27,167 nt of DNA from UBA2108 sp002713215 (GCA_937891015.1 CALAPY010000077.1:1-27167); one strand, 5' to 3'; shown: positions 15,227 to 23,410, counted from the stretch's first letter. Numbers and translations: made by a program. The notes: generated by a model not told the origin, from the letters alone.

Positions 15227-15294
15227 ATATCAAACATCGAATATCCAATATCAAACATCTAGGTTCTGGATTCTAGGTATCTGATCTTTGATAT
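15227..15294. repeat. Short direct and inverted repeats between convergent genes
   Basis: ATATCAAACATC occurs at 15227-15238 and again at 15248-15259 (21-base period). A near-perfect inverted copy, GATCTTTGATAT, lies at 15283-15294. The second and third copies could pair in an 11-of-12 bp stem with a 23-base loop, possibly slowing transcription from both sides. No T-run is present, so it is not a classical terminator. Confidence 0.6.
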
Positions 15295-15324
15295 TAGATG
15301 GCATTCGATCAAAAGTGGATCGTC

Positions 15325-15810
15325 TCAATTTTCTAACTTTATCCTCTTCAGTATTTCGTTTACAGCTGGGCAAACAATAGAATTTTCCAGGGTTAAATCT
15401 AAAATCTCATGCATGTTCTTTCTGTTGGTGTGTGGATATTCCCTGCAAGCATTTGGCCTTACGTCATAAACCTTGCACGTATTATCAGCATTTAAAAAAG
15501 AACAGGGCGCTTGTCGTAAAACAAAGTCTCCCTCTTCGTCCATTTCCAGGTATTCAATAATGAATGCACCCGGCTTCATCTTTAAATAAGAAGCTATTCG
15601 ATCTATATCTTCCTGAAGAAATATTGGGCTTGTGGTTTTACAACAATTGGCACACTCCAAACAATCGGTAATAGCAAAAACTTCTTCATGATGCCGATCA
15701 AAAGTCGCATCCAAATCACGTTGGTTTTGATGCAATTGATCCATCAGGCTTTTATTCGCCTCCTTTAAACTTTTTGCCTGTGTGGCAGACTTTTCAGGGT
15801 CCTTAATCAT
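15325..15810 (-). CDS. YkgJ-type cysteine-cluster (putative metal or Fe-S binding) protein
   Basis: The 161-residue protein carries the hallmark cluster of the YkgJ/CxxCxxCC family: Cys50, Cys53, Cys56 and Cys57 in TDCLECANCCK. Cys103 (APCSF), Cys112 (TCKVY), Cys122 (NACREYPH) and Cys147 (VCPAV) follow. The CxVYxxRPxxCRxYP block is characteristic. These proteins are thought to bind zinc or an iron-sulfur cluster; their biochemical role is mostly unknown. The N-terminal 45 residues are a charged helix, probably coiled coil. Its ATG overlaps the stop of the upstream AlkC-like gene in an ATGA arrangement (15807-15810), so the two are translationally coupled and likely cofunction or are at least made together. 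Confidence 0.88.
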   Translation of the reverse strand: MIKDPEKSATQAKSLKEANKSLMDQLHQNQRDLDATFDRHHEEVFAITDCLECANCCKTTSPIFLQEDIDRIASYLKMKPGAFIIEYLEMDEEGDFVLRQAPCSFLNADNTCKVYDVRPNACREYPHTNRKNMHEILDLTLENSIVCPAVNEILKRIKLEN

Positions 15811-16892
15811 TTGATTACCTCAAAAATTAAAGACTGTTTAATAACTCCGTTTACCCGAATAGCAATAAAATGGGTTCCCGGAATATGCTTTCGGGTAGAC
15901 ATATCCGCAAAGGATTGATACTTCTTAAATTTTCGCTTCTTTTTTGCTGGCAGTTCAAATTCGGCAATTTGAAATACTTTGGTTGATCTTCCACTTTTCT
16001 TACAATAATCTATAAGGTATTCCGCCCTGATTTTCGAATCAGTCTTACTTTCATTAGAAAGTGAAAATTCAAAGTTTAACCGACTCCCAATTTTCACCGT
16101 GTTTTCCTTCAATTCAAAATCATGTATCGAAATTGACTTGGGATTGGTATAACCAAATAATTCAAGCGATTTTGGATGTGCCTGCTTTAACAAGCCCCTT
16201 AGCCCTTTTTTAACGATCCATCTGGCGTGTTCATGATCTTCTTTTAGCCAACGAATTGAAGTTTCCAAGGCAACATCCGGATTGTCCTTTGAAATGTCGT
16301 TCAAACTATTACCAACACTCTTCCTGACATACAATGAATCATCATTTTTAAGTGTTTCGAGAATAGGAACTATGATTCCCGGATTCCTGATCGCTTCATC
16401 AAAATTACCCCCCCAGGGCAAACGAGGCCGGCAACCTTCACTCGCAAGTCTTCTTACATGCTCATTTTTATGCCTGGCCCAGTTCTCCATCTTCTTCAAG
16501 GTTTTAACTGAATCCTTCTTTAAAAATGGACGTATTGCAAACTCTCCGGTACTGCCCTGAGTAATAATTTCCAGGGTTTTCATTGACGTGTTAAAGTGAT
16601 TTACACCATAATGCTCCACATAAGTTGGTAATGGCATTTGCTCAAATCCGGCAGGAAGTATTTTACTCGCTTTTTGAATGATTACTGTAGCCTTTTCATA
16701 ATCATTGGGTAGAAATTCCGCGAGGCTAACTGCCGTATGAAAAATTCGATCCTTCAACTCGCGTTTTTCCCATTGGTTATCTATAACTGCATTTACAAAC
16801 TGATTGGATTTAAATGCCTTGTCATTGGTTTTAATTGCATGAGCCAATGCTTCAATAACCTTGCGGTGAAACATGTTTTTTAATGGTTCCAT
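15807..16892 (-). CDS. alkC: AlkC-like DNA alkylation repair protein with C-terminal Ig-like domain
   Basis: The 361-residue protein has an all-helical HEAT-like body (about 1-250) with the family signature EHVRRLASEGCRPRLPWG at residues 144-161, followed by repeat-type helices (DDSLYVRKSVGNSLNDIS, EHARWIVKKGLRGLLKQ). This matches the AlkC branch of non-base-flipping alkylpurine/alkylcytosine glycosylases, which remove 3-methyladenine and 3-methylcytosine. Residues from about 255 form a beta-rich segment (IHDFELKENTVKIGSRLNFE to LIFEVIK) consistent with the Ig-like domain known from a subset of AlkC proteins. The related AlkD lacks this tail and is shorter. It is the first gene of a coupled pair with the YkgJ-type protein. 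No damage-response operator was identified upstream. Assignment to AlkC rather than AlkD is likely but rests on motif memory. Confidence 0.85.
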   Translation of the reverse strand: MEPLKNMFHRKVIEALAHAIKTNDKAFKSNQFVNAVIDNQWEKRELKDRIFHTAVSLAEFLPNDYEKATVIIQKASKILPAGFEQMPLPTYVEHYGVNHFNTSMKTLEIITQGSTGEFAIRPFLKKDSVKTLKKMENWARHKNEHVRRLASEGCRPRLPWGGNFDEAIRNPGIIVPILETLKNDDSLYVRKSVGNSLNDISKDNPDVALETSIRWLKEDHEHARWIVKKGLRGLLKQAHPKSLELFGYTNPKSISIHDFELKENTVKIGSRLNFEFSLSNESKTDSKIRAEYLIDYCKKSGRSTKVFQIAEFELPAKKKRKFKKYQSFADMSTRKHIPGTHFIAIRVNGVIKQSLIFEVIK

Positions 16893-16936
16893 TATCTTTT
16901 ATCGTTATATCTTAATTGTGCCGGTGAGTATTAACC

Positions 16937-19522
16937 TTATTGCTTAATTAGAGGGAAATATTGAGTATCAACTCCATTGACGATTAACAAGTAGGTGCCC
17001 GTTGGTAACTCCTCCATTCCAATCTGCATGTTGTTATCATCTTTAATCTGCCCGTACTTCATCACCTGACCAAGTGCTGAGCGAATTTCCCAGGAGCTAA
17101 AATTGTCCAATTCTCCATTTATAAGAACTTTATCCCTGGCTGGATTAGGATAAACAGCGAGTGATTGTTGATTCTCTTTAGAGTCCAGGCCAGAAAAAGT
17201 ACTCCCCGTTACATTGATGTTATCGAGGTATAAGTTGTTTCCATAATCATTTACACCCTCAAATTTTATAACCAGATTATCGCTCCCATCAAAAGCTGAT
17301 AAGTCAATGGTATTCTTTTTCCAATCCTTGTCAACTGCCCAGTAAAAAGCTCCCTGTTCGGGTACAGTCATCAGGTCATTACCAAAAATTTGTGCTACCC
17401 GTTTCCATTTTTTTAAATCACAATCCGAAGTGGCATAGATGTTCAATGTATCGATAAATACAGCCAATGATTTTGTGGTATATGTATAGTCATAAGAGAG
17501 TTTTAGATTGGCAAACCTACTGGCATCAAACTTTGGTGAAATCAGAACATCCTTTTGATCATTTCTTTGTACAATGGTGTGAAAGGCCAGTTGAGCATGT
17601 CGCTTTACATTGCCGGTATCTCCCAGGTACACAATGGACCATGTGCGATCCTTATCCGGATTTTGAACCAACCATTTTCCATATCCATTTTCAAAGTCTT
17701 CGGAATAAGGCAGCGTAGCATTGCGAATATTATCCCACCTACCCACTATTTTATTGTTCCATAAGGCATCATCATAACCAGCATTTATAGCAAGTGAAGC
17801 TGAAAAACCCGATTGACCGGTTGGGTTAAAAGTAACAGTTGGATTAAAAAAGGCTGTATCTCCCGAAGCAAGGTCGTTCTGCATTAGGAGTACTTCGGAT
17901 TTTCCTCCATTCGACTCCACAACCAGTTTAAAATCGATGGCTATTAGCGTTTTATTTCCTGCATTAATGACCATAAGCATGGCCTCGTTGTTTTCATCGC
18001 ACGTTACTCCATTTTTCTTAAAACCGGCAAACTCCAACACAATATCGTTTTTGTGGTTCTTTGGTAATTCGGGCGTATACGTTTGGGATAACCAAACAAA
18101 GGCACTATCAACATCGATCAAACCATTGCCATAGGTCTGGTCCTCTCCTGCCAAGCCCAAATCGTGTGCGGTCATGTACAAAGCTTCCAATAGCTTTTCT
18201 CCGGGCAAGGTAGGAAAAGCTTCTTTGAGTAGCAACACGGCGCCAGCCACATGAGGACCTGCCATTGAAGTACCCTGATAATTGGCATACCCAAGTGAAT
18301 CGATTGAAGAACGAACACTGACTCCGGGGGCTACCACTTCCGGTTTAATGGATAGTTTTCCGGTATCCACACAATGTGAGGGGCCTCTACTACTAAATCC
18401 GGCAATGGGATAACTCGCGTTGTTTCCGTCGATGGCTCCCACGGTAAATACGAGGTACGGATTCCGGGTAATGGTAGCAGGACTTCCTATGGTTTTAGCT
18501 CCCGGACCATTATTTCCAGCACTCCAGACAATTGCGGTACCTCCTAACTGAAGGGCCGCAATGGCATCACCAATTGGATTGGTACAAATGTATTCCGAGG
18601 TATCCAGTGCATGCCCCCATGAATTGTTTACCACATCGGGTACATCGTCATAAGTGCTGGTGTCTCCATCGGGATCAAATGCCCATTCAAATGCAGGTGT
18701 AATGGTATGTAAGGGTTTAATTTCAGCCGAATTGCTCACCACAAAATCAGAAAGAATAAACTGTGCGTTGTACGCAACGCCAATGGTGTCATTGGTTTTT
18801 CTATCCAAGCCCAAAACAATTCCCGACACATGAGTACCATGACTACTTCCTTTGTCCTTGGGTATGGGACTATCGTACCCAAACCATGCAGCATCAATCG
18901 AAGCCCTTCTCCCCTTCCAGCGTCCTCCTAATGCGGGATGGTCGGACCAAACTCCGGTATCCATAATTAAAGCCAGGCGGCCTAAACCGGTATAACCCCT
19001 ATTCCACATTTTGGTAGCTTGAATTACTTCTAAACCTTTTTCATGCCCATTTACACTCTCAGCTTGCGAATTTCCAGTGGGCTGCATTTCGAGGTCCTCA
19101 ACTGCAAGCATTCGTTCATTACTAAGCTCGATGGAACGCACCTCCAACTGCTTAGACAAAAGCTTTATCGAACTTGTATTTAAAGAAATTATGGCCGAAT
19201 TTGATAGCCAGTAAATGTTCTTTACGGAAGCTTCAGGTGCATTTACATAAAGAAAGTCGAGCAACCATTTTTGAGTATTGGCACTTTTAGTGTGTAGCTG
19301 TTTGTAAACAAAATTTCGTCGCTGGTGATTGGTGAACTGCTCGGCCTCGAAATGATCAGTCAGCGCTTGGTAATCCAATTGATCGGAAAACTGAACCCAA
19401 ACTTCCATTTTTGTTTCCGAGCGATCAGGCCCGTACAAAGTCTCACGGACCTTAGGGCTCAAATCTGCCTGCGAATAAACCAGAATGGGAAATAGAAAAA
19501 CGAGTGCAAAAAAGGATTTCAT
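16937..19522 (-). CDS. Subtilisin-like serine protease (S8) with T9SS sorting domain
   Basis: The start is placed at the ATG at 19522, where a signal peptide begins (MKSFFALVFLFPILVYSQ), 12 residues inside the open frame; the product has 861 residues. After an N-terminal propeptide-like region comes the S8 catalytic domain with Asp188 (LIMDTG), His228 (SSHGTHVSG), the oxyanion Asn337 (SAGNNG) and Ser419 (GTSMAGPHVAG). All triad residues are present, so it is predicted active. Downstream are a CARDB-like beta domain (about 490-600) and a jelly-roll adhesin/MAM-like domain (about 605-770, EDFENGYGKW to LYLDNINVTG). The end is a type A T9SS sorting domain (LAVYPNPARDKVLI to GTYLLIVNG). It should be exported through the outer membrane and attached to the surface or released. 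It may degrade protein for nutrition. It follows the AlkC-like gene on the same strand but is upstream in transcription. Confidence 0.92.
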   Translation of the reverse strand: MKSFFALVFLFPILVYSQADLSPKVRETLYGPDRSETKMEVWVQFSDQLDYQALTDHFEAEQFTNHQRRNFVYKQLHTKSANTQKWLLDFLYVNAPEASVKNIYWLSNSAIISLNTSSIKLLSKQLEVRSIELSNERMLAVEDLEMQPTGNSQAESVNGHEKGLEVIQATKMWNRGYTGLGRLALIMDTGVWSDHPALGGRWKGRRASIDAAWFGYDSPIPKDKGSSHGTHVSGIVLGLDRKTNDTIGVAYNAQFILSDFVVSNSAEIKPLHTITPAFEWAFDPDGDTSTYDDVPDVVNNSWGHALDTSEYICTNPIGDAIAALQLGGTAIVWSAGNNGPGAKTIGSPATITRNPYLVFTVGAIDGNNASYPIAGFSSRGPSHCVDTGKLSIKPEVVAPGVSVRSSIDSLGYANYQGTSMAGPHVAGAVLLLKEAFPTLPGEKLLEALYMTAHDLGLAGEDQTYGNGLIDVDSAFVWLSQTYTPELPKNHKNDIVLEFAGFKKNGVTCDENNEAMLMVINAGNKTLIAIDFKLVVESNGGKSEVLLMQNDLASGDTAFFNPTVTFNPTGQSGFSASLAINAGYDDALWNNKIVGRWDNIRNATLPYSEDFENGYGKWLVQNPDKDRTWSIVYLGDTGNVKRHAQLAFHTIVQRNDQKDVLISPKFDASRFANLKLSYDYTYTTKSLAVFIDTLNIYATSDCDLKKWKRVAQIFGNDLMTVPEQGAFYWAVDKDWKKNTIDLSAFDGSDNLVIKFEGVNDYGNNLYLDNINVTGSTFSGLDSKENQQSLAVYPNPARDKVLINGELDNFSSWEIRSALGQVMKYGQIKDDNNMQIGMEELPTGTYLLIVNGVDTQYFPLIKQ

Positions 19523-19653
19523 AGAATCTGAATTGGCTGGTAAAAATAATGAATGCATACCTTCAAAAATTGTCAGTAATATTCAAAGCCTGTTGATATC
19601 TCTGCAAATCGAATAAGTCTGCATTGATTTACCTTCGCTTGTAAAATTGGGCC

Positions 19654-20463
19654 TTGAAAAAAGTTACTGAATCGGAATCTAATCATACAGACCTGGATAA
19701 AAAATCAACTCAGGAGCTTTTGCTCGGTATTAATGAAGAGGACCAGGCGGTTCCTGCTGCAATTAAAAAAGTTATCCCCCAATTGGAAAAACTGATCGAC
19801 AAAGCAGCAGAACAACTTGAAAAAGGAGGACGTCTTTTCTATATAGGAGCTGGAACAAGTGGCCGGTTAGGAATAGTAGATGCCTCGGAATGTCCTCCAA
19901 CCTTTGGTGTTCCACATGGTATGGTTGTTGGAATAATGGCTGGAGGAGACAAGGCCATGAGAAAGGCAGTAGAATTTGCAGAAGACGACAAAGAGTTGGG
20001 CTGGAACGATCTACAAAAAGAAGTGGTCGATAAGGATGATTTTGTAATTGGAATTGCAGCAAGTGGAACCACGCCTTACGTAATTGGAGCGTTAGAAAAA
20101 TGTCAGGAGAACGGTATACCAACGGGATCAATAACCTGTAACCCTAATGCACCTATTTCGGTTCCTTCGGATTACCCCATTGAAGTAGTTGTGGGACCAG
20201 AATTTGTGACCGGAAGTACACGAATGAAATCGGGAACAGCACAAAAACTTATTCTCAATATGATTTCAACTGCCTGTATGATTAAACTTGGTCGCGTAAA
20301 GGGAAACCGGATGGTGGATATGCAACTGAGCAATAACAAACTGATTGATCGGGGGGCTAAAATGGTAATGAGCGAACTAAACAATGCCGTTGATTACGAA
20401 ACGGCCAGGCAACTATTACTACAACATGGAAGCGTAAGAAAAGCCGTGGAAGCTTTTAACTAA
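19654..20463 (+). CDS. murQ: N-acetylmuramic acid 6-phosphate etherase
   Basis: MurQ cleaves the lactyl ether of MurNAc-6-phosphate to give GlcNAc-6-phosphate and D-lactate, recycling cell-wall sugar in the cytoplasm. The 269-residue product has the SIS fold with GRLFYIGAGTSGRLG, the DASECPPTFG block with the catalytic Glu79 and the second acid Glu110 in VEFAEDD. It continues with GIAASGTTPYV and the phosphate-binding GSTRMKSGTAQK. It lacks the C-terminal ~30 residues of the E. coli enzyme, as is usual for Bacteroidota. The start is TTG at 19654: an in-frame TAA at 19642 rules out an upstream start, and the residues directly after it match the expected N-terminus of the family. A TACCTTCG box at 19630-19637 resembles a -7 element. 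No anmK, murP or N-acetylglucosamine kinase gene lies nearby. Confidence 0.96.
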   Translation: MKKVTESESNHTDLDKKSTQELLLGINEEDQAVPAAIKKVIPQLEKLIDKAAEQLEKGGRLFYIGAGTSGRLGIVDASECPPTFGVPHGMVVGIMAGGDKAMRKAVEFAEDDKELGWNDLQKEVVDKDDFVIGIAASGTTPYVIGALEKCQENGIPTGSITCNPNAPISVPSDYPIEVVVGPEFVTGSTRMKSGTAQKLILNMISTACMIKLGRVKGNRMVDMQLSNNKLIDRGAKMVMSELNNAVDYETARQLLLQHGSVRKAVEAFN

Positions 20464-20469
20464 TAAGGC

Positions 20470-20623
20470 GTTGTAGTATTATATGGAAAGAGTATAAATT
20501 AGTCTGGTATTCCGTCATTCCGTAAACGTTATCGAACCAAGCCGAGAAGCGGGTTGTGTGAGATAGTTATACGGAATGACGAACTATATGCGTTACTGGA
20601 ATAATCTCACATTATTCTACAAC
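20470..20623. repeat. 154-bp nested palindromic element (MITE- or REP-like)
   Basis: The gap between murQ and the next gene is almost filled by nested inverted repeats. The outer arms are GTTGTAG (20470-20476) and CTACAAC (20617-20623). The inner perfect 12-bp arms are CGTCATTCCGTA (20513-20524) and TACGGAATGACG (20570-20581), continuing inward with bulges (GTTATC against GATAG). Within the right half, TGTGAGAT (20557-20564) pairs with ATCTCACA (20604-20611), and ATAGTT (20563-20568) with AACTAT (20582-20587). No reading frame or T-run is present. It may be a miniature inverted-repeat element or a structured convergent terminator. Confidence 0.65.
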
Positions 20624-20635
20624 ACTACCTACTAA

Positions 20636-20875
20636 TTAAGTTTCTTCATAAATTTCACCTCGATGGGGTCTTAGTGCATCACGAATAGGCTTCATATCCT
20701 GTTCGTTTACTATCATGTAGGCTATGGAATAGCTGTTATTAGCATGTTGCGCCCCAACACCATGACACTCTACTTCTTTTTGCTCAACGTACTCTCTCAA
20801 ATGTTTGGCATGATGTTCTGCAATTTTATTAGCATCGGGACTTCGAAAGTCCCAAATCAATTTTAGCTTTCTCAT
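20636..20875 (-). CDS. Small conserved protein of unknown function
   Basis: From the ATG at 20875 the product is 79 residues, MRKLKLIWDFRSPDANKIAE and on; the frame is open ten codons further (to 20905), but the shorter start gives the N-terminus I expect for this group. The sequence has a conserved-looking core WDFRSPDANKIAEHHAKHL, a C-terminal block AYMIVNEQDMKPIRDALRPH and a short end RGEIYEET. Similar small proteins seem widespread in Bacteroidota genomes, from memory, but no function is known to me. Two consecutive histidines near residue 22 and further His at 26, 38 and 44 could bind a metal; this is speculation. It has no signal or membrane segment. It converges on murQ across the palindromic element. 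Confidence 0.7.
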   Translation of the reverse strand: MRKLKLIWDFRSPDANKIAEHHAKHLREYVEQKEVECHGVGAQHANNSYSIAYMIVNEQDMKPIRDALRPHRGEIYEET

Positions 20876-21013
20876 AACAACAAATATGAGTTTTTTTGCC
20901 ATCAACCTTCAATCGCTAATATTGTTTACCAATACCTCGTTGTAAAGTCAGATATTTCGACCTTTGAATCTAAAATTTAATTTCTTTTCAATAACTTCGA
21001 ACAAACTATTTGT

Positions 21014-21949
21014 ATGAATACTAGACTCTTAAACCTTGCGGTGACATTAGTTTGTCTTGCCGTAACACTTAACTCCTGTAAGAAAGACGAAGAAGATCCT
21101 GTAGTGCAATCGAACATTGCTGAGCAAGGGTCTAATGATGAATCGGCCAGGGACGAGTATGATAAATCGCTTGATAACATATTTGAGGCATTAGAATCCA
21201 CCGATTTTGGAAGTAGAAGTGGAGATTCGGCAGTGGTATTACCTTGCGGAGTAGTTAGAATTGATACAACCGGCGGTAAGTACACCATTGTTTATGGTAA
21301 AAATTGCGGTAGAAAAGTACTAAGTGGAAGTGTTACAGCATCCATGTCGCCCTCCAATGCAAAATGGCGGGATAAGGGAACCGTACTACGTTTGGATTAT
21401 TCAAATTATACGGTAAAGTTTGAAGCCAATGGTCAAACCCTGGTTTTCAACGGAAGTTTATACGTCACCAATGTCAACGGCGGATTAATCTTTGAAACCA
21501 TTATTGGTGGTAAAACCATAATACATAAGGTAAGGGGTGCTATTAATGTAACCTTTGATAATGGCAAAACCAGGTTGTGGAACGTATATAAAAAGCGAAC
21601 TTATCATTCCCCAACCTCCAAATTTGGTGACCTAACCCTGCAATTGTCCGCTGATTCTGCCGGGAACATTGCAGAAATTGGAACCAACAGAAACGGGGAT
21701 CAGTTTACGACCACAATTCCTATCCCCTATTTAATGAAAAATTGTAATACTTCCGGGCATTGGACCGGACCCTATGTTTTAACGCAAGGAAAATTAGTTT
21801 ACACGGTAGCTCCAAATTCCTTAACTGCTGAACCAGGATATGCCCATGTAAGTGGAAGCATTGTAGCCAGGAACGACTGCAATGCAACCGGGTATAAATT
21901 GACTTGGGTAATTGGTGGTGTAACTACCGAGAAGTTCCAGTATTACTAG
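21014..21949 (+). CDS. Secreted lipoprotein of unknown function
   Basis: The 311-residue protein begins with a lipoprotein signal ending in LNSC (Cys22) followed by KKDEEDP, typical of Bacteroidota surface or outer-membrane lipoproteins. The mature region is beta-rich and contains a recurrent pattern PCGVVRIDTTGGKYTIVYG with NCG, then GSVTASMS, YTVKFEANGQTLVFNGSLYV and GKTRLWNVYKKRTY. Three further cysteines lie at CNTSG, DCNATG and the two GxC positions, suggesting disulfides. This layout resembles a large group of uncharacterised Bacteroidota lipoproteins; no enzyme motif is visible. A TAACTTCG box at 20992-20999 could be a -7 element, but its -33 partner is 25 bases away. Neighbours are FKBP lipoproteins on the opposite strand. 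Confidence 0.78.
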   Translation: MNTRLLNLAVTLVCLAVTLNSCKKDEEDPVVQSNIAEQGSNDESARDEYDKSLDNIFEALESTDFGSRSGDSAVVLPCGVVRIDTTGGKYTIVYGKNCGRKVLSGSVTASMSPSNAKWRDKGTVLRLDYSNYTVKFEANGQTLVFNGSLYVTNVNGGLIFETIIGGKTIIHKVRGAINVTFDNGKTRLWNVYKKRTYHSPTSKFGDLTLQLSADSAGNIAEIGTNRNGDQFTTTIPIPYLMKNCNTSGHWTGPYVLTQGKLVYTVAPNSLTAEPGYAHVSGSIVARNDCNATGYKLTWVIGGVTTEKFQYY

Positions 21950-21963
21950 CCTGAATTTGGGTA

Positions 21964-22815
21964 TCAAATGGCTTTAACCAATTCAATTTCGTAAACAACG
22001 GAAGTATGGGCAGGTACAATACCTGTGGAACTCCCGCTTTCGCCAAAGGCAAATTCGGAGGATGAAATAACCTGAATCTTCCCACCAACATCTACGTGAT
22101 GTAAAGCAATTTCGAAGGCACGAATTACCTGATCCGGTTTCCCGAGTTGAAAGTCCAACAATTGCCCCTGTTTTCTGGTATTATCAAATTCGGTCCCATC
22201 AAGGAATTTACCACTGTAATGAATCCAAAGGTTTTGTCCACTACTTGCCTTAATTCCGTTACCCGATTTAATTGTTTTTAAATACACGCCTTGAGTGTGT
22301 TTGTTGGGATCGATATCATTCTCTATGAGATAAGCCCGAAGTTGTTTTAATTCTTCCAATTCCTCATCAACCACCTCAACAGCCGTATTTTGATTGTCAG
22401 TTTCACCAACTATTCTATTTAGTTTAATGCTAAGTACATAAGACTCGTTCCACTCCATGAGCTTGCCCTTAGTAAGTGACTTCACATCAATGGTTTTAGG
22501 AAAAATAAAAGAAGCCGAATCGCCAGAATGCATTAAACTAAGTGCTTCACTAATTGAAGCATTGGTTGTACTCCCCAATTCAACCGATAGAATAGCTCCT
22601 CTTTGCATTCCATTTTTGTACAATATTTTATTGCTTTGATCGACAATCGTAATTTGAGCAAACACCCTATCATTCGGTCTGGCTTTACGCACACCATCAC
22701 CCAAAGAATGTATTTTATAGTACAATCCCGAAGAGCTCAAAGAATACCCATTCCATTTGTTTTGGTCACAAGAAGCAAACAGAATACAGGTAATAATGAA
22801 CAAATAATACCTCAT
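21964..22815 (-). CDS. FKBP-type peptidyl-prolyl isomerase lipoprotein with two FKBP units
   Basis: The 283-residue protein begins MRYYLFIITCILFASC, a lipoprotein signal with Cys16. The first FKBP-like unit (about 25-135) has LYYKIHSLGDGVRKARPNDRV and ALSLMHSGDSASFIFPK but is degenerate. A charged linker follows (VVDEELEELKQLRAYLIEND). The second unit (about 165-283) is complete, with GVYLKTIKSGNGIKASSGQN, LWIHYSGKFLDGTEFDNT, ALHHVDVGGKIQVISSSEFAFG and VVYEIELVKAI. It would speed proline isomerisation of proteins in the periplasm. The first unit may be a chaperone module rather than an active enzyme. Its ATG overlaps the stop of the upstream gene as ATGA, indicating translational coupling with the GldI-like FKBP. 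Confidence 0.88.
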   Translation of the reverse strand: MRYYLFIITCILFASCDQNKWNGYSLSSSGLYYKIHSLGDGVRKARPNDRVFAQITIVDQSNKILYKNGMQRGAILSVELGSTTNASISEALSLMHSGDSASFIFPKTIDVKSLTKGKLMEWNESYVLSIKLNRIVGETDNQNTAVEVVDEELEELKQLRAYLIENDIDPNKHTQGVYLKTIKSGNGIKASSGQNLWIHYSGKFLDGTEFDNTRKQGQLLDFQLGKPDQVIRAFEIALHHVDVGGKIQVISSSEFAFGESGSSTGIVPAHTSVVYEIELVKAI

Positions 22816-23360
22816 TGTGCCGATAAGATTTCAAGGTCGTATACAAGAGTTGCATTTGAGGGAATCTTTTGAGCATCTCCCATAAAACCATGAGCCAAAT
22901 GGGCCGGAAGAATAACATGTGCCTTGTCACCAACCCGTAAATAAGTAACTACCTCATGAATGCCACTCTCTACGTTGTCCATGCCCACCTTAAAGGATTG
23001 ACTACCGCTTTCTTCGCTTGAATAAACGGTATCTCCATTGAGAAGAGTAATTACGTAGTTAAGTTCTATCACTTGATTTTCCCTGACCGAATCACCATTT
23101 TGAGTGTCGTATACCTCGTAGCGTAACCCCGTGCCGGTCTCTATTAAATCCCAGCCCAATTGTAGTGTAGTTGTGTCTATTTTATTTTTTTCTACTTCTA
23201 CCCGATTCTTATTGGCTTCCATTAGTTTTTCTTTTAGCTCCTGATCAGATGGCTGAGTTTTATTACGAGCATCATTTGATGAACAAGCCATAAACAGGGT
23301 CAAAATTGCTGCTATTAAAAAAGTAGAGAAAAAGTTTATTTCCTTTTGATAAATGCTCAT
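22812..23360 (-). CDS. FKBP-type lipoprotein, GldI-like
   Basis: The 182-residue protein has a lipoprotein signal ending in FMACSSNDARNKTQ and one FKBP domain (about 70-182). Visible motifs are YEVYDTQNGDSVRENQVIEL, LLNGDTVYSSEE and MDNVESGIHEVVTYLRVGDK, then HVILPAHLAHGFMGDAQKIP and LVYDLEILS. The AHGFMGDxxKIP segment and the length match the gliding-associated PPIase GldI, which occurs with T9SS in Bacteroidota; however, FKBP lipoproteins are numerous in this phylum, so the GldI name is tentative. It is the first gene of a coupled pair with the two-unit FKBP. A TACATTTG box on the minus strand at 23365-23372 lies only four bases before the ATG. Confidence 0.82.
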   Translation of the reverse strand: MSIYQKEINFFSTFLIAAILTLFMACSSNDARNKTQPSDQELKEKLMEANKNRVEVEKNKIDTTTLQLGWDLIETGTGLRYEVYDTQNGDSVRENQVIELNYVITLLNGDTVYSSEESGSQSFKVGMDNVESGIHEVVTYLRVGDKAHVILPAHLAHGFMGDAQKIPSNATLVYDLEILSAQ

Positions 23361-23364
23361 ACTG

Positions 23365-23372
23365 CAAATGTA
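23365..23372 (-). promoter_or_regulatory. Candidate -7 box (TACATTTG) of the FKBP operon
   Basis: On the minus strand this is an exact TAnnTTTG match. It ends four bases before the ATG at 23360, implying a leaderless or near-leaderless transcript. No TTG stands at the expected -33 position, so the call is tentative. Confidence 0.35.
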
Positions 23373-23410
23373 TTTTAGAATGTAACTTTACCCCATATCA
23401 GAGGTAAAAA

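Noticed and set aside
19772..20131. A 119-codon minus-strand frame inside murQ
   Set aside because: It is fully antisense to murQ, is leucine/proline rich as expected from a reverse reading, and has no signal or motif.
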